DNA of 64,000 nucleotides from VXYL01 sp965243175 (GTDB taxonomy: Bacteria > Pseudomonadota > Gammaproteobacteria > Pseudomonadales > Azotimanducaceae). This document shows, one piece after another, positions 48,495 through 56,381 of the stretch. The stretch is taken from the NCBI GenBank assembly GCA_965243175.1, contig OZ251532.1, positions 2,046,001-2,110,000 of the forward strand, given 5' to 3'. Position numbers and translations under genes: made by a program. Under the pieces are notes generated by a model that saw nothing but the letters and a program-made list of their open reading frames with translations, did no database searches and was not told where the DNA came from. How positions within the stretch are numbered: position 1 is the first letter of the stretch; every line of letters begins with the position of its first letter.

Positions 48495-49514
48495 TCAGAC
48501 CCCGAGGCGTTGGTGCATGATGGGGCTGGTGGTGGTGTATTGGAGGTGAACTTTTTCGTCTGGGTTCAGGCGGGCCTTGATGGCGAAGGCGGCGAGGGCG
48601 GCTTCGTGGAAGCCGGAGAGGATGAGCTTCTTCTTGCCGGGGTAGGTGGCGATGTCGCCTACCGCGTAGATGCCGGGGATGTTCGTCTCGAAGCGTTCGG
48701 TGTCGGTGGGGATCTGGTTCTTGTCGAGGTTCAGGCCCCACTCGGCGATGGGGCCGAGTTTCGGGGAGAGGCCGAAGAAGACCAAGGCGTGGTCGATGTC
48801 GAGTCGCGTGGTGGAGCGGTCCGGGTGGCGGATTTCCACGCTCTGAAGCGCGCCGTCGCTTGCCTCGAAGCTAACGCAGTTGCCGATCATGAAGGTCAGG
48901 TGCCCTTCGGCTTCGAGTGCGCGCATCTTGGAAACCGTTGCGGGGGCGGCGCGGAATTTGTCGCTGCGGTGTACCAGGGTGAGGGATTGCGCGGCGGGGG
49001 CGAGTTCCACGGTCCAGTCGAAGGCGGAGTCGCCGCCGCCTAGCACGAGCAGGCGCTTGCCGTGGTGGTCTTGGGGGTTGCGCACGCGGTAGAAGACCTG
49101 GCTGTCCACGAAGGCGTCGATGCCCTCCACGCGCAGCGGCATCGCTTGGAAGGCGCCCACGCCGCCCGCGATCACGACTGCGCCAGCGTCGAACGTTTCG
49201 CCCTTGCTCGTCGCCACGTGGAAGCGGCCGCCGTCCATGGGCGCCACTTCCGTCACCTGGCTCTCCAAGTGGAAGACCGGCGCGAAGGGTTCGATCTGCT
49301 TCATCAAGCGATCCACGAGTTCCTGCGCATCGCAGACCGGGATGGCCGGAATGTCGTAGATGGGCTTGTCTGGATAGAGTTCGGCGCACTGTCCGCCGGG
49401 CGCGACCATCGCGTCCACGACGTGCGCTTCGATGCCCAGCAGGCCGAGTTCGAATACTTGGAACAGCCCGCACGGGCCGCCGCCGACAATGACGACATCC
49501 GTGTGAATGGTCAA
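48495..49514 (-). CDS. Thioredoxin-reductase-like ferredoxin-NADP+ reductase
   Basis: 339 residues. DVVIVGGGPCGLFQVFELGL is the FAD-binding Rossmann loop, GKRLLVLGGGDSAFDWTVEL the NADPH-binding loop, and ETNIPGIYAVGDIATYPGKK the second FAD contact. The CxxC redox pair of thioredoxin reductase is absent between the two nucleotide domains, and the C-terminal extension (LQYTTTSPIMHQRLGV) is present, both as in YumC-type ferredoxin-NADP+ reductases. It passes electrons between NADPH and ferredoxin or flavodoxin. It is 83 bp from the PIN gene start and 78 bp from the cysNC stop. Confidence 0.88.
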   Translation of the reverse strand: MTIHTDVVIVGGGPCGLFQVFELGLLGIEAHVVDAMVAPGGQCAELYPDKPIYDIPAIPVCDAQELVDRLMKQIEPFAPVFHLESQVTEVAPMDGGRFHVATSKGETFDAGAVVIAGGVGAFQAMPLRVEGIDAFVDSQVFYRVRNPQDHHGKRLLVLGGGDSAFDWTVELAPAAQSLTLVHRSDKFRAAPATVSKMRALEAEGHLTFMIGNCVSFEASDGALQSVEIRHPDRSTTRLDIDHALVFFGLSPKLGPIAEWGLNLDKNQIPTDTERFETNIPGIYAVGDIATYPGKKKLILSGFHEAALAAFAIKARLNPDEKVHLQYTTTSPIMHQRLGV

Positions 49515-49591
49515 TGCGATCTCCTTACGTTCTTGCGTTCATTCGCTTGCGGTTGGGTTCTTGTCGAAACAGAACTGCGAAGAGCGGATCT

Positions 49592-51559
49592 TCAGTCGAT
49601 GTAGCCGCGCTTTCTCAGCAGTTCGACGATGCGTTCGGCGCAGCCTTCCACGTCCAGCGTGTTCGTCGCCAACACCAAGTCCGGCGATGGCGGCGCCTCG
49701 AACTCCGCGTTCACGCCGGGCAGGTTCGCTTCGCCCCGGTCCGCCGCGGCGTAGAGGCCGTCCGAGTCGCGTTCGCGCAGAACGGCCATCGGCGCGGTGA
49801 GGAACACTTCCAGAAAACGCGGTTCGCCGATGGCAAGCCGGGCGCGTTCGCGGACGGATTCTTCCGGCGCCACGAAAGCCGTGAGGCAGATGAGCCCGGC
49901 GTCGTTCATCAGTCGCGCCGTTTCCGAGGCGCGCCTGATGTTCTCCGAGCGTTCGCGGGGCGAGAAGCCGAGGTCGCGGCTGATGCCTAGGCGGAAGCTC
50001 TGGCCGTCGAGCACGGTGGCGAGGCGGCCGAGGTCGAAGAGCTTGCGCTCCACGGCATGGGCGATGGCCGTCTTGCCGACCTTGGCCAAGCCGGTCAGCA
50101 GCACCGTTGCCGGGCGCTGGCCCAGCCGCGCTTCCCGTTCGTGGCTCGCGACGCGGCTGGTCGCGGCGCGCAGCTGGCCGTGCGGCGCTTCGTCCCAGGC
50201 CGCGGTGACGGAACCGTGCGGCGGCAACGCCATGCCAGCGCCCACCGTGGCGTTCGTCAGCCGGTCGATGAGGATGAGGCTGCCGAGGCCGCGGTTCTCC
50301 TGGTACGGGTCGAAGGCCACCGGCTCGGTGAGCTTCAGTTCGCCGCGGCCGATTTCGTTCAGCGCCAACTGCGTCGCCGTTTCGTGGCGCAGCGTGTCCA
50401 CGGCCACCCGGTAGCGAATCGCCGAGACCGTTCCCGGCACCTGTCGCGCGCCTTGCTTGACGAGATATTCCCGGCCCGGCAGGAGCGGAGTTTCGGACAT
50501 CCACACCAGCATGGCGTCGAAGCGGTCGGCCACGAAGGGCAGTTCGTCGGGCGCCGCCAGCACGTCGCCACGGCTCACGTCGATGTCGTCGGCCAAGGTG
50601 AGGGTGACGGCCATCGGCGCGAAGGCGGCTTCGCGGTCGCCGTCGAAGGTGGCGATGCGTTCCACCGTGGTGGTCTTCCCCGAAGGAAGCGCGGTCACCG
50701 CATCCCCTGGCCGCACCACGCCGCCCGCCACCGAACCGCTGTAGCCGCGGAACTCGGCGTTCGGGCGGTTCACCATCTGCACCGGAAAGCGGAAATGGTC
50801 GCTGGCGCGGTCGGTCTGAACGTGGATGTTCTCCAGCAGATGCATCAGCGTCGCGCCCTGGTACCACGGCATGTTGGCGGATTTATCCACCACGTTGTCG
50901 CCGCGCAGGGCCGAGATCGGCACGAAGTGCAGATCGTGTACGGAAAGCTGGGAGGCGAACGCCGCGTAGTCCGAACGAATGGCGTCGAAGACCTCCTCCG
51001 AGTAGCCGACGGCATCGAGCTTGTTCACCGCCGCGATCAAGTGGCGAATGCCGAGCAGGTTGGCGATGAAGGTGTGGCGACGGGTCTGCGGCAGCACACC
51101 GTTGGTGGAGTCGATCAGAATCACGGCCACGTCGCACGTGGAGGCGCCGGTGGCCATGTTGCGCGTGTACTGTTCGTGGCCGGGGGTGTCGGCGATGATG
51201 AACTTGCGCTTGGCGGTGGAGAAGTAGCGGTAGGCCACGTCGATGGTGATGCCCTGTTCGCGTTCGGCCTGCAGGCCGTCCACGAGCAACGCCAGATCGA
51301 CGCCGCCGCGTTGCGTTCCGGTGGTCTTGCTGTCGCGGCGCACGGCGGCGAGCTGATCTTCGTAGATCATCTTGGAATCGTGCAGCAGGCGCCCGATCAA
51401 CGTGCTCTTGCCGTCGTCGACGCTGCCGCAGGTGAGAAAGCGCAGGATTTCCTTGCGCTCGTGCCGCGCCAGGTAGGCGTGGATGTCCAGCGCTTCCGCG
51501 ACACCCGGCGAAGAACCGCTCGCCGGCGCTGGGTCCGCAATCACCCGCATCGAGCACAT
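49592..51559 (-). CDS. cysNC: Bifunctional sulfate adenylyltransferase large subunit / APS kinase
   Basis: 655 residues from the ATG at 51559 (an internal ATG at 51550 is possible). The N-terminal EF-Tu-like GTPase has GSVDDGKSTLIGRLLHDSKM (P-loop), IADTPGHEQYTRNMATGAST and VNKLD, with beta-barrel domains to about residue 450. The C-terminal APS kinase domain has LLTGLAKVGKTAIAHAVERK and SRDLGFSPRERSENIRRASE. With CysD it makes APS from ATP and sulfate driven by GTP, then phosphorylates APS to PAPS. Kinase deviations: LDGQSFR in place of the usual LDGDNVR, and TAFVAPEE where E. coli CysC has a Ser (TAFISP). These resemble a known CysNC variant group, so activity should not be assumed lost. 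Its ATG shares one base with the cysD stop. Confidence 0.92.
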   Translation of the reverse strand: MCSMRVIADPAPASGSSPGVAEALDIHAYLARHERKEILRFLTCGSVDDGKSTLIGRLLHDSKMIYEDQLAAVRRDSKTTGTQRGGVDLALLVDGLQAEREQGITIDVAYRYFSTAKRKFIIADTPGHEQYTRNMATGASTCDVAVILIDSTNGVLPQTRRHTFIANLLGIRHLIAAVNKLDAVGYSEEVFDAIRSDYAAFASQLSVHDLHFVPISALRGDNVVDKSANMPWYQGATLMHLLENIHVQTDRASDHFRFPVQMVNRPNAEFRGYSGSVAGGVVRPGDAVTALPSGKTTTVERIATFDGDREAAFAPMAVTLTLADDIDVSRGDVLAAPDELPFVADRFDAMLVWMSETPLLPGREYLVKQGARQVPGTVSAIRYRVAVDTLRHETATQLALNEIGRGELKLTEPVAFDPYQENRGLGSLILIDRLTNATVGAGMALPPHGSVTAAWDEAPHGQLRAATSRVASHEREARLGQRPATVLLTGLAKVGKTAIAHAVERKLFDLGRLATVLDGQSFRLGISRDLGFSPRERSENIRRASETARLMNDAGLICLTAFVAPEESVRERARLAIGEPRFLEVFLTAPMAVLRERDSDGLYAAADRGEANLPGVNAEFEAPPSPDLVLATNTLDVEGCAERIVELLRKRGYID

Positions 51560-52467
51560 CAGAAGTAGCCCTCGCGCTTCTTGCGTTCCATCGACCCGCT
51601 CACGTCGTGGTCGATCAGGCGCCCTTGGCGCTCCGAATGCCGCGCCACCAGCATTTCCTGGATGATCTCGGGCAGCGTCGCCGCGGTGGATTCGATGGCG
51701 CCGGAGAGCGGATAGCAGCCGAGGGTGCGAAAGCGGACGCTGCGCTGCATCGGCTTCTCCCCATCCCGAAGCGGCATGCGGTCGTCGTCCACCATGATGA
51801 GCATGCCGTCGCGTTCCACCACCGGGCGCTGCGCAGCGAAGTAGAGCGGCACGATTTCGATGTTCTCCAAGTAGACGTACTGCCAGACGTCCAGTTCGGT
51901 CCAGTTGGAGAGCGGAAAGACGCGCACTTCCTCGCCAGCGTCGATGTTGCCGTTGTAGAGGTTCCAGAGTTCCGGGCGCTGGCTCTTCGGTTCCCAGCGA
52001 TGGTTGCCGTCGCGCACCGAGTAGACGCGCTCCTTCGCCCGCGACGCTTCTTCGTCGCGCCGCGCCCCGCCGAAGCAGGCGTCGAAGCGGTGGATGTCCA
52101 AGGCGTCCTTCAACGCCTGGGTCTTCATGATGTCCGTGTACTTGCGGCTGCCGTGGGTGAACGGCGTCACGTTCGCCTCGCGCCCGGCTTCGTTGGTGTG
52201 GACGATCAGGTTCAAGCCGAACTCGCGGGCGATGCGGTCGCGGAACGCGATCATGTCGCGGAACTTCCACGTCGTGTCCACGTGCAGCAGCGGAAACGGC
52301 AGCGGGCCGGGGAAGAACGCCTTGCGGGCGAGATGCAGCAGCACCGACGAATCCTTGCCGATCGAATAGAGCAGCACCGGCCGCTCGAACTCCGCCGCCA
52401 CCTCGCGGATGACGTGGATGCTCTCGGCCTCGAGTTGCTTCAGATGCGTGAGCGCGTAGCCGGACAT
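51559..52467 (-). CDS. cysD: Sulfate adenylyltransferase small subunit
   Basis: 302 residues, normal for CysD. The PAPS-reductase-like alpha-hydrolase fold carries PVLLYSIGKDSSVLLHLARK (SxGKDS pyrophosphate loop), FPFPLLHVDTTWKFRDMIAF, FDACFGGARRDEEASRAKER (GGARRDEE) and RVFPLSNWTELDVWQYVYLE. GSMERKKREGYF is the CysD C-terminus. It forms the catalytic subunit of ATP sulfurylase with CysN. It is first gene of the two-gene operon; a hicB-like gene is divergent upstream. Confidence 0.95.
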   Translation of the reverse strand: MSGYALTHLKQLEAESIHVIREVAAEFERPVLLYSIGKDSSVLLHLARKAFFPGPLPFPLLHVDTTWKFRDMIAFRDRIAREFGLNLIVHTNEAGREANVTPFTHGSRKYTDIMKTQALKDALDIHRFDACFGGARRDEEASRAKERVYSVRDGNHRWEPKSQRPELWNLYNGNIDAGEEVRVFPLSNWTELDVWQYVYLENIEIVPLYFAAQRPVVERDGMLIMVDDDRMPLRDGEKPMQRSVRFRTLGCYPLSGAIESTAATLPEIIQEMLVARHSERQGRLIDHDVSGSMERKKREGYF

Positions 52468-52577
52468 GGGTCGGTGAAGGCGGCGTTCCTAGGGGCGCGT
52501 ATCGTAGCAACCGCCGGCGCGACTTCTTATTGCGATGTCGCTATATGCTTAGGGCGCTACTGATAGGAATGACGCCG

Positions 52578-52793
52578 ATGAGCAACACCTTTACGGCGAT
52601 CTTGGAGCGGGATGGCGACTGGTACGTCGCCTATAGCCCCGAAGTGCCGGGCGCGAACGGCCAAGGCCGATCGAAGCAGGAGGCGCGGGCGAGCTTGGCC
52701 GAAGCCATCGAGCTGATCTTTCTGGATCGCCGGGAAGATGCCCTGCGCGGCCTCCCTGACGATGCGGAACGCGACACGGTAGCCGTTGGATGA
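52578..52793 (+). CDS. hicB: HicB-family antitoxin-like protein
   Basis: 71 residues from the ATG at 52578 (AGGA 9 nt upstream; the ATG at 52569 is an alternative). NTFTAILERDGDWYVAYSPE then VPGANGQGRSKQEARASLAE and AIELIF is the partial RNase-H fold of HicB antitoxins. It is a short form with no C-terminal DNA-binding domain visible. The hicA toxin that should follow is broken (52831-52909), so this is a solitary antitoxin. The gene's last 42 bases plus the following spacer are repeated at 54862-54946. Confidence 0.8.
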   Translation: MSNTFTAILERDGDWYVAYSPEVPGANGQGRSKQEARASLAEAIELIFLDRREDALRGLPDDAERDTVAVG

Positions 52794-52836
52794 GCGCCGA
52801 GATAGCCAGGTGATGCTGATTGAAGGTTGAATGAAG
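52752..52836 (+). repeat. Direct repeat unit 1 (hicB 3' end and spacer)
   Basis: Overlaps the end of hicB and the spacer to hicA; the partner unit is 54862-54946. Confidence 0.6.
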
Positions 52837-52909
52837 AGAAACGCTTCTGCTGCGTCATCTCCGGCGTCACGGCTGCTATCTCAAGCGCGAGGGTTCGGCG
52901 CACTCCCTC
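52831..52909 (+). pseudogene. hicA: hicA toxin remnant, frameshifted and truncated
   Basis: The ATG at 52831 starts MKR, after which the +1 frame (codons from 52838) reads ETLLLRHLRRHGCYLKREGS then AHSL, the dsRBD-like start of HicA toxins (LL..L..HGF...R..GSH). A single-base frame difference separates start and body. The homology stops after AHSL, where the region runs into a hairpin at 52940-52972, so the C-terminal half is missing. It lies 37 bp after hicB, the usual HicA position. The toxin is dead. Confidence 0.65.
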
Positions 52910-52939
52910 TCCGTACGCCTGCGGCAGGCCAAGACGACA

Positions 52940-52972
52940 GAAGGCCCGGCGCCTTTCGGGGGCCGGGCCTTC
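52940..52972 (-). terminator. Strong hairpin terminator
   Basis: GAAGGCCCGGC (52940-52950) pairs perfectly with GCCGGGCCTTC (52962-52972), an 11-bp stem with an 11-nt loop. It sits 49 bp past the stop of the leftward gene 53022-54635 and after the hicBA remnant, so it can end transcription from either side. On the minus strand TGTCGTCTT follows the stem. Confidence 0.7.
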
Positions 52973-53021
52973 TTGGTTGTAGTCGGAGGGTTGGCGCCGT
53001 CGTGCGAATCGCCGCTTGGGC

Positions 53022-54635
53022 CTAGTTGTCCACGTAGGTGTTGTTCACCAGCACGCCCGCGGTGCTGCGAGTGAGTTGCTGGACGGAGATGTCGCGGGTC
53101 GAGTGGATGGTGCAGGACATCCGGCCGCTCTCCCAGACGCCTTCCCCGAGGTCCAGCGCGTCGCTCAGATCCTCGGCGGTCAGCACCAGGGTGGAGCGCC
53201 CCTGCACCGGTTCCGCCACCTGCTTGAAGTAGGACATGCCGTCCTGGTCGTCGCACTCCAGGTACAGCGTGCAGGGCGTGGAGCCCTTGCAGTTGACGCG
53301 CACCGTGCCGGAGTCGCCAGCGCGCTGCGGCGGAATCGCGTAGGCGATCTGCATGTCCTCGGTCAGCGTGTAGCGCGTCGTGTGCCTGTTCTCGAACGGA
53401 AAGCGCGCACCTTGGTACTCGAAGTCGACCTTGTCCGCAACCGTCGCGCTATCGGTCGTCAGCGTGAGGGTGGTGCGGTACTCCCCTGGGCGCAAGGCGT
53501 CCGTGCCGTTCGGAAGGTAGTAGAGACTTCTGGTGGCCACGCCTTCCTCGCGGTCCAGCTCGCCCGCTTCGCCGTCCAGCGCGTTGGGGTTGCCGGCCAC
53601 GTAGTCGAGGCGGAACGACTCCTGCATCGAGCCGTCGGCCTGCAAGTCCAAGTCCTCGCCGGCGCCCGGCATTCGGTCGCCGTCGAGGTCGAGGAACACC
53701 ACGTCGCCGTCGCGGAAGTCGCCCGTCACGGTGACGTTCAGGTCGCCGCGACCATCGCCCCGCCGGCCAAGACTGAACGGCCTGCCGTCGCGCTGCAGAA
53801 TACAGGAGACTCCACCATAGGGAGCGGTTCGGCTAGTACACAGGTTGGCACCCGACCTGCCCACCCGGACTATGGCCAAGTGGGCTCGGCCTGGTGCGGT
53901 GAAGCCGGTGCGGCCGGCCGCCAAGTCGATTTCCGAGCTCGTCGCGTTCACGAAGCGGCCGTTCTGAGTGCCGGCGCCGAGTACTTCGACACGCAACGCC
54001 TCTAAGTATTCGACGAGGTTTCCTTGCTCATTGCCTGAGGGATCTCGAACGATCGTGGTGATTTCCTCGCCCGCACTCAAGGTCGGCCAGCCGCTGCCAG
54101 CCGGTGCATCCACCGCCAGTTTCGCCAGTACCGGCTTGGTGTTGTCCAAACCCGTGAGCGCCGGCAATGCGAGAGTGAAGCCGGCACGGCGCGTGACCGG
54201 CTGCGGCGACACGGCGCAGTCGCCGCTGTCGCCGGAGGAACGAGGGACGGTTTCGACAGTGAACGTCGCGCTGGCGGTGCCAGCTTCGCTGTCGACGCTC
54301 CTCACGCGCGTGTCGCATTGAGCGACTCCCGGAAAAGTCAGCGCCAGAGCGCTGCCGCGGACGGCTCGGGCAAACTTCGCGTTGACCAACGTGAACGTCA
54401 GGTCGATGGTGTCGTTCCGATCGATCAAGTCGACTTCGTCGTCCGTCAGAACAACGCCGGCCCCCACCTGTGGTCGCACGCCTTGGAAGTCGATCACGAC
54501 ATCCCCCGACGTGACGGACTCCGTCGCAAAGGTTTTCGGACTCACAGCGCCCACGCTCCACTCCGCGGCCGACGCAACGGGCGCGAACGCCAGCAAGGCC
54601 GCGGCGAAGGCCGCCCAAATGGAACTTCTAGCCAT
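53022..54635 (-). CDS. Secreted beta-rich protein of unknown function
   Basis: 537 residues. A signal peptide (MARSSIWAAFAAALLAFAPV, cleavage near ASA-AEW) leads to an all-beta-looking mature part. It contains acidic D/G-rich stretches (VFLDLDGDRMPGAGEDLDLQ, resembling Ca-binding D-x-D-G-D loops) and paired Cys. Cys pairs (QCDTRV / GDCAVS; LCTSRT / SCILQR; NCKGSTPCTLYLEC) suggest disulfides in the periplasm or outside the cell. No membrane anchor is visible. The C-terminus ISVQQLTRSTAGVLVNNTYV resembles the end of adhesion- or pilus-associated domains, but no family is recognised. The gene stands alone and is bracketed by two copies of a hicB 3'-end repeat. Confidence 0.65.
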   Translation of the reverse strand: MARSSIWAAFAAALLAFAPVASAAEWSVGAVSPKTFATESVTSGDVVIDFQGVRPQVGAGVVLTDDEVDLIDRNDTIDLTFTLVNAKFARAVRGSALALTFPGVAQCDTRVRSVDSEAGTASATFTVETVPRSSGDSGDCAVSPQPVTRRAGFTLALPALTGLDNTKPVLAKLAVDAPAGSGWPTLSAGEEITTIVRDPSGNEQGNLVEYLEALRVEVLGAGTQNGRFVNATSSEIDLAAGRTGFTAPGRAHLAIVRVGRSGANLCTSRTAPYGGVSCILQRDGRPFSLGRRGDGRGDLNVTVTGDFRDGDVVFLDLDGDRMPGAGEDLDLQADGSMQESFRLDYVAGNPNALDGEAGELDREEGVATRSLYYLPNGTDALRPGEYRTTLTLTTDSATVADKVDFEYQGARFPFENRHTTRYTLTEDMQIAYAIPPQRAGDSGTVRVNCKGSTPCTLYLECDDQDGMSYFKQVAEPVQGRSTLVLTAEDLSDALDLGEGVWESGRMSCTIHSTRDISVQQLTRSTAGVLVNNTYVDN

Positions 54636-54861
54636 GACTCGACTCCTCCAAAACGCAGTGCGTCAAGCATACTTGAAACCGAATCGGCCTTGGCGACCGC
54701 CGCGCACTTTGTTGCTGGTCGTAGAGTAGGCAAGGGCGCGGAGAGCCGCCGCCGACATCTCCTGCCGAACCGCCGACGCCAGGGTGCGCGACAAAACGCA
54801 GGTCAGCCGCCATGCGCTGGCCCGATCGGCACGGTGCTTGATGCCTACCAGCCGTCGTACG
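54636..54861. other. Intergenic region upstream of the secreted protein
   Basis: About 226 bp (the whole gap to gatB is 312 bp). It should hold the leftward promoter. A leftward open frame (54663-54887) exists but has no recognised domain or ribosome site and crosses the hicB-like repeat. Confidence 0.35.
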
Positions 54862-54946
54862 CTCCCTGACGACGCGGAACGCGACACGGTAGCTGTTGAG
54901 TGAGCGGACGAGAGCCACTTGCGGCTGATCGAAGGTTCAACGAAGG
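54862..54946 (+). pseudogene. Duplicated hicB 3' end and spacer
   Basis: Eighty-five bases matching 52752-52836 at roughly three quarters of positions with one small gap. The first part encodes LPDDAERDTVAVE-stop, nearly the end of the HicB protein (LPDDAERDTVAVG). Only the tail of hicB is present. With 52752-52836 it forms a direct repeat around the secreted-protein gene. Confidence 0.65.
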
Positions 54947-54947
54947 G

Positions 54948-56381
54948 CTACTCCAAAGCCGCCCGAAGCAACTCGTTCACTTGGCGCGGGTTGGCTTTGC
55001 CGCCGGTCGCCTTCATCACCTGGCCGACGAAGAAGCCGAGCAGCTTGGTCTTGCCGGCTCGGTAGTCGGCCGCTTGGGCCGGGTGCGCCGCGACGGTTTC
55101 CGCGACCAGCCGCGAGAGTTCGTCGGCGTCGTTCATCTGCTTCAGGCCGCGGCTCTCGATGAGCGCGTCGACGTCCTCGCCTTCGCCGCGCCACAGCAGT
55201 TCGAACAGCGACTTGGCGATCTTGCCGGTGATGGTCTGGTCGGCGATGCGGCGCAGCAGCGCGCCAAGCTGCTCCGGCGTCACCGGGATGTCCGCGATGT
55301 CCTTCTCGTCGCGGTGCAGGGCCGCGGCGACATCGCCCATCATCCAATGCGCCGCCGCCTTGGGTTCGGCGCTCGTTTCGGCAAGCGCCTCGAAATAGGC
55401 GGCGGTCTTCGGGTCTCCGGCCAGATGGCCGGCTTCGTAGTCCGTCAGTCCGAACTCCGCGCCGTAGCGTTCGCGTTTCGCGTCCGGCAACTCCGGCAGC
55501 GCCTCCCGGGCCGCTTGCAGCATCGCTTCGTCCACCGCCACCGGCAGCAGGTCGGGGTCGGGGAAGTAGCGGTAGTCGTCCGAAAGCTCCTTGCCGCGCA
55601 TGGGCCGCGTCTCGTCGCGCGCCGCATCGTAGAGCAGCGTCTCCCGGCGCACTTCGCCGCCGGACTCCAGCAGCTCGATCTGCCGGTCGATCTCGAAGCG
55701 CAGCGCCCGCTCCAGAAAGCGGAACGAGTTCAGGTTCTTGATCTCGGTGCGCTCGCCCAGGGCGGCACCGGGCCGCCGCACGGAGACGTTGGCGTCGCAG
55801 CGCATGGAGCCTTCGTTGAGGTTGCCGTCGCAGATGCCGAGATAGAGCACCAGCGTGCGCAGAGCGCGGAAGTAGGCGACGGCTTCCTCCGGCTTGCGCA
55901 ACTGCGGCTCGCTGACCACTTCGAGCAGCGGCGTACCGGCGCGGTTGAGGTCGATGGCCGTGCGTCCGGGGTAGTCCTCGTGCAGCGACTTGCCGGCGTC
56001 TTCTTCCAAATGCGCCCGGGTCAGCGCGATGCGGCGGACGCCCTCCCCGGCGTCGATGGAGACGCTGCCGCCAGCGACGATGGGTTCGTCGAACTGGCTG
56101 ATCTGATAGCCCTTCGGCAGGTCGGGATAGAAGTAGCTTTTGCGGTCGAAGCGGCAGCGCTCGGCGACTTCGCCGCCCACCGCAAGGCCGAACAGCACGG
56201 CGTGGCGCACCGCTTCCTCGTTCAGCACCGGCAACACCCCGGGCAGCGCCAGGTCGACCGCGCACGCCTGGGCGTTCGGCGCCGCGCCGAAGTCGGTGGC
56301 GGCGCCGGAGAACAGCTTCGAGCGCGTGCGCAGCTGCACATGCACTTCCAAGCCGATGACGCTCTCCCAATCGCCGTTCAC
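54948..56381 (-). CDS. gatB: Asp-tRNA(Asn)/Glu-tRNA(Gln) amidotransferase subunit B
   Basis: 477 residues from the GTG at 56381, with GGAGG 7 nt upstream. That GTG shares bases with the gatA stop (GTGA). The start WESVIGLEVHVQLRTRSKLF is standard. SYFYPDLPKGYQISQFDEPI, HEDYPGRTAIDLNRAGTPLL and DDYRYFPDPDLLPV form the tRNA-dependent kinase part. The C-terminal YqeY-like tail ends QVMKATGGKANPRQVNELLR. It activates Asp- or Glu-tRNA by phosphorylation before amidation. Last gene of the gatCAB operon. Confidence 0.96.
   Translation of the reverse strand: MNGDWESVIGLEVHVQLRTRSKLFSGAATDFGAAPNAQACAVDLALPGVLPVLNEEAVRHAVLFGLAVGGEVAERCRFDRKSYFYPDLPKGYQISQFDEPIVAGGSVSIDAGEGVRRIALTRAHLEEDAGKSLHEDYPGRTAIDLNRAGTPLLEVVSEPQLRKPEEAVAYFRALRTLVLYLGICDGNLNEGSMRCDANVSVRRPGAALGERTEIKNLNSFRFLERALRFEIDRQIELLESGGEVRRETLLYDAARDETRPMRGKELSDDYRYFPDPDLLPVAVDEAMLQAAREALPELPDAKRERYGAEFGLTDYEAGHLAGDPKTAAYFEALAETSAEPKAAAHWMMGDVAAALHRDEKDIADIPVTPEQLGALLRRIADQTITGKIAKSLFELLWRGEGEDVDALIESRGLKQMNDADELSRLVAETVAAHPAQAADYRAGKTKLLGFFVGQVMKATGGKANPRQVNELLRAALE

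Noticed and set aside
54663..54887. Leftward frame of 74 codons
   Set aside because: No ribosome site or recognised domain, and it crosses the hicB-derived repeat; coding status cannot be supported.
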